Source: Leptidea sinapis
Lineage: Eukaryota > Arthropoda > Insecta > Lepidoptera > Pieridae
Reading direction: 5' to 3'
Length of the DNA: 64,000 bases
Assembly: GCF_905404315.1 (NCBI RefSeq)
Contig: NC_066311.1
Span: forward strand, 2,976,001-3,040,000
Notes under the pieces: generated by a model
The model's input: the letters and a program-made list of their open reading frames with translations, nothing else
Told to the model about the DNA's origin: nothing
The model's database searches: none
Shown here: positions 62,542-64,000 of the stretch, piece by piece
Layout: the number at the start of each line of letters is the position of its first letter
Position numbering within the stretch: position 1 is the stretch's first letter
Made by a program: the position numbers and the translations under genes

Positions 62542-63485
62542 TATAAACTTTCTTTACTCACTTTTAATTGCTAAGGAAACTTATTTAACTTTATGCAGAA
62601 AGAACATGGTGCCAATATAGACATTAGATAATATACCATGGAGATGTCCAGAGATATCATAATATAATTAACTATAGTCTACTATAGAAGAAACGTTGAA
62701 ATATAACTTGAGAGCTCAACAGAACCTGTAAGAACAGACAGATAGGAAAGCTTTATAAGAACTAGTAAATATGTAAATACAAAAGATAAATTTGTAATAA
62801 ATCTGTTTCGAGAAGAGAATGTCAGACAAAGTAACGAGAGAACACTATAAACTGGCTTACAGGTGAAACTAAAGATCTGCTTAAAAATCAAACTGAATGT
62901 TTATCAATAAATTGAGCTGAATCGATGTGAAATGGTAATCTTATGGATACACTTCAGTAGTCTGCATTCAGAAAACAGTGCAATCAATAAAAAATAAAGG
63001 ATCTGAAAGATAAAACTGATTATATAAGTTAGTAAAAAATAAATAAAAATCAACAGTGTAACTAAACATCGTGAAACTATAGCAATAGCTACAGACTTTC
63101 AAATCTGACCAGCGGACAGGAAGTACCAATCACACTAACAGATCTAAATAATGTGATACCAAATAAAAAAAAGAATAAGCAATGAATTCCTCATCACCAA
63201 CAAAGTTGATAAAATAAATCGAAGAGCTGTACGGATTGAAACCTGCTAGTTTTTTATCAATAGCAAAAGAGTTTTGGTAAAACATTTAAAACTACCCACT
63301 ATCTAGAATCTAAATTATTATCAATGTAACTACGAACTATTGAATAATTATTTCTGTCCGTGATAATGACATTTAATACAATATTACTTAAAACTGGTGC
63401 TAAAATTATTTTTCTAACTGTGCAACATACAACAAAATATGTAAAATGTATAAATTTCATATTCATTTTGACCTTTTCTTTAATT
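62542..63485. other. AT-rich stretch, nothing recognised
   Basis: About 0.95 kb with no repeat end, motif or supported frame. Confidence 0.4.
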
Positions 63486-63742
63486 AAAATAAGGGACGAG
63501 ACAAGCAGGACGTTCACTTGATGGAAATTCACTCGCCCTGCCCATTACAATGTAGTGCCGATACAATTGCGCTTGTTACCTTGAGACATAAGATGCTAAG
63601 TCCCATTTACCCAGTAATTTCAATAGCTGCAGCGCCCTTCAGAGCAATACAATAATGGTTATACATTACTGCTTCACGCCAGAAATAGACGCCGTCGTGG
63701 TACCCATAATCTAGCCGGCATCCTGTGCAAAGAAGCCTCACA
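63486..63742 (-). repeat. Dispersed repeat B
   Basis: Minus-strand copy with tail, CCCAGTAATTTCAATAGCTG block and head (CATAATCTAGCCGGCATCCT). One hairpin arm is deleted. Confidence 0.85.
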
Positions 63743-64000
63743 CTAATATAAATGAATATATGATTTAGACTTGGACTTTGATAATAATAATATTGAATGC
63801 TACTTTTCGTAATACTTACAGAAAAGTCCACAAAACCAACATTCCCTTGTAAAATAGAAGCATAAAATAAAGAATACGAATGGTCCTGCGGATGTCGTGG
63901 AAGGCGTTGACTGGAGTGGTTATATATTTTCATTTTGGAGTGTCCTTCATACGGCATGCCGTTGACTTGTGGAATTATTGCTCTTCAAACGAGTAGCCCG
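63743..64000. other. Unassigned stretch to window end
   Basis: No supported feature. Confidence 0.4.

Noticed and set aside
1..64000. CRISPR array, operon or bacterial-type genes
   Set aside because: No regularly spaced repeats; all recognisable coding is eukaryotic transposable-element sequence.

Overview
The window looks like a transposon-rich, AT-rich stretch of an insect nuclear genome, most likely a moth or butterfly. The reasons are: a CsRn1/Kabuki-type Gypsy element with a tRNA-Trp primer site; many copies of short dispersed repeats of a kind I associate with Lepidoptera (from memory, not checked); Helitron-type short elements ending in CTAG; tRNA-derived SINEs; RTE and CR1/Jockey-like LINE fragments; and a mariner. 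No complete host gene is visible. Two short plus-strand segments (about 20818-20879 and 40519-40615) look like terminal exons, with a pyrimidine-rich acceptor, an open frame to a stop, then AATAAA. The window may therefore be largely intronic or intergenic.

Layout. 0-10 kb: short Helitrons, a 2.9 kb LTR element (2512-5404, TSD GTAT) that keeps only gag/protease remnants, an LTR fragment of the same family split by a LINE tail (8292-8865), and a 450 bp inverted repeat pair (6114-6565 and 9330-9767). 10-20 kb: a decayed reverse-transcriptase fragment, SINEs, MITEs, two strong perfect hairpins (17003-17043, 19667-19718), and a 220 bp tandem duplication carrying a tRNA-like sequence. 20-34 kb: LINE fragments of several clades, including an apparent twin-primed (5'-inverted) LINE at 24819-25290, three RTE-like pieces, and a GC-rich palindromic transposon end near 28.5 kb.

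34-40 kb: the best preserved unit is a complete Gypsy-class LTR retrotransposon, 34914-39914. It has 498 bp LTRs with one visible difference, a tRNA-Trp PBS, gag, pol joined by a canonical -1 frameshift signal, and TSD ATAT. It is inserted within the reverse-transcriptase frame of an older LINE whose two halves flank it. 40-52 kb: LINE tails, Helitrons, a TIR MITE pair and more copies of the 300 bp repeat. 51.9-54.3 kb is a nest: a tRNA-like SINE is split by a 1.73 kb LINE (6 bp TSD) and again by a 178 bp element (10 bp TSD). 54.8-64 kb: a mariner pseudogene, a Helitron, a LINE with an apparent restriction-enzyme-like endonuclease C-terminus (58870-60345), a MITE carrying a remnant of a THAP-like start, another MITE, and LINE and repeat tails.

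Family labels used below: repeat B is the roughly 300 bp dispersed repeat; LINE A is the CR1/Jockey-like LINE with a conserved 3' tail; LINE D is the LINE whose tail contains GGCATAAAAGGCATTTATT; family F is the LINE with the endonuclease-like C-terminus. All boundaries come from comparing copies inside this window by eye and are approximate unless a TSD is given.
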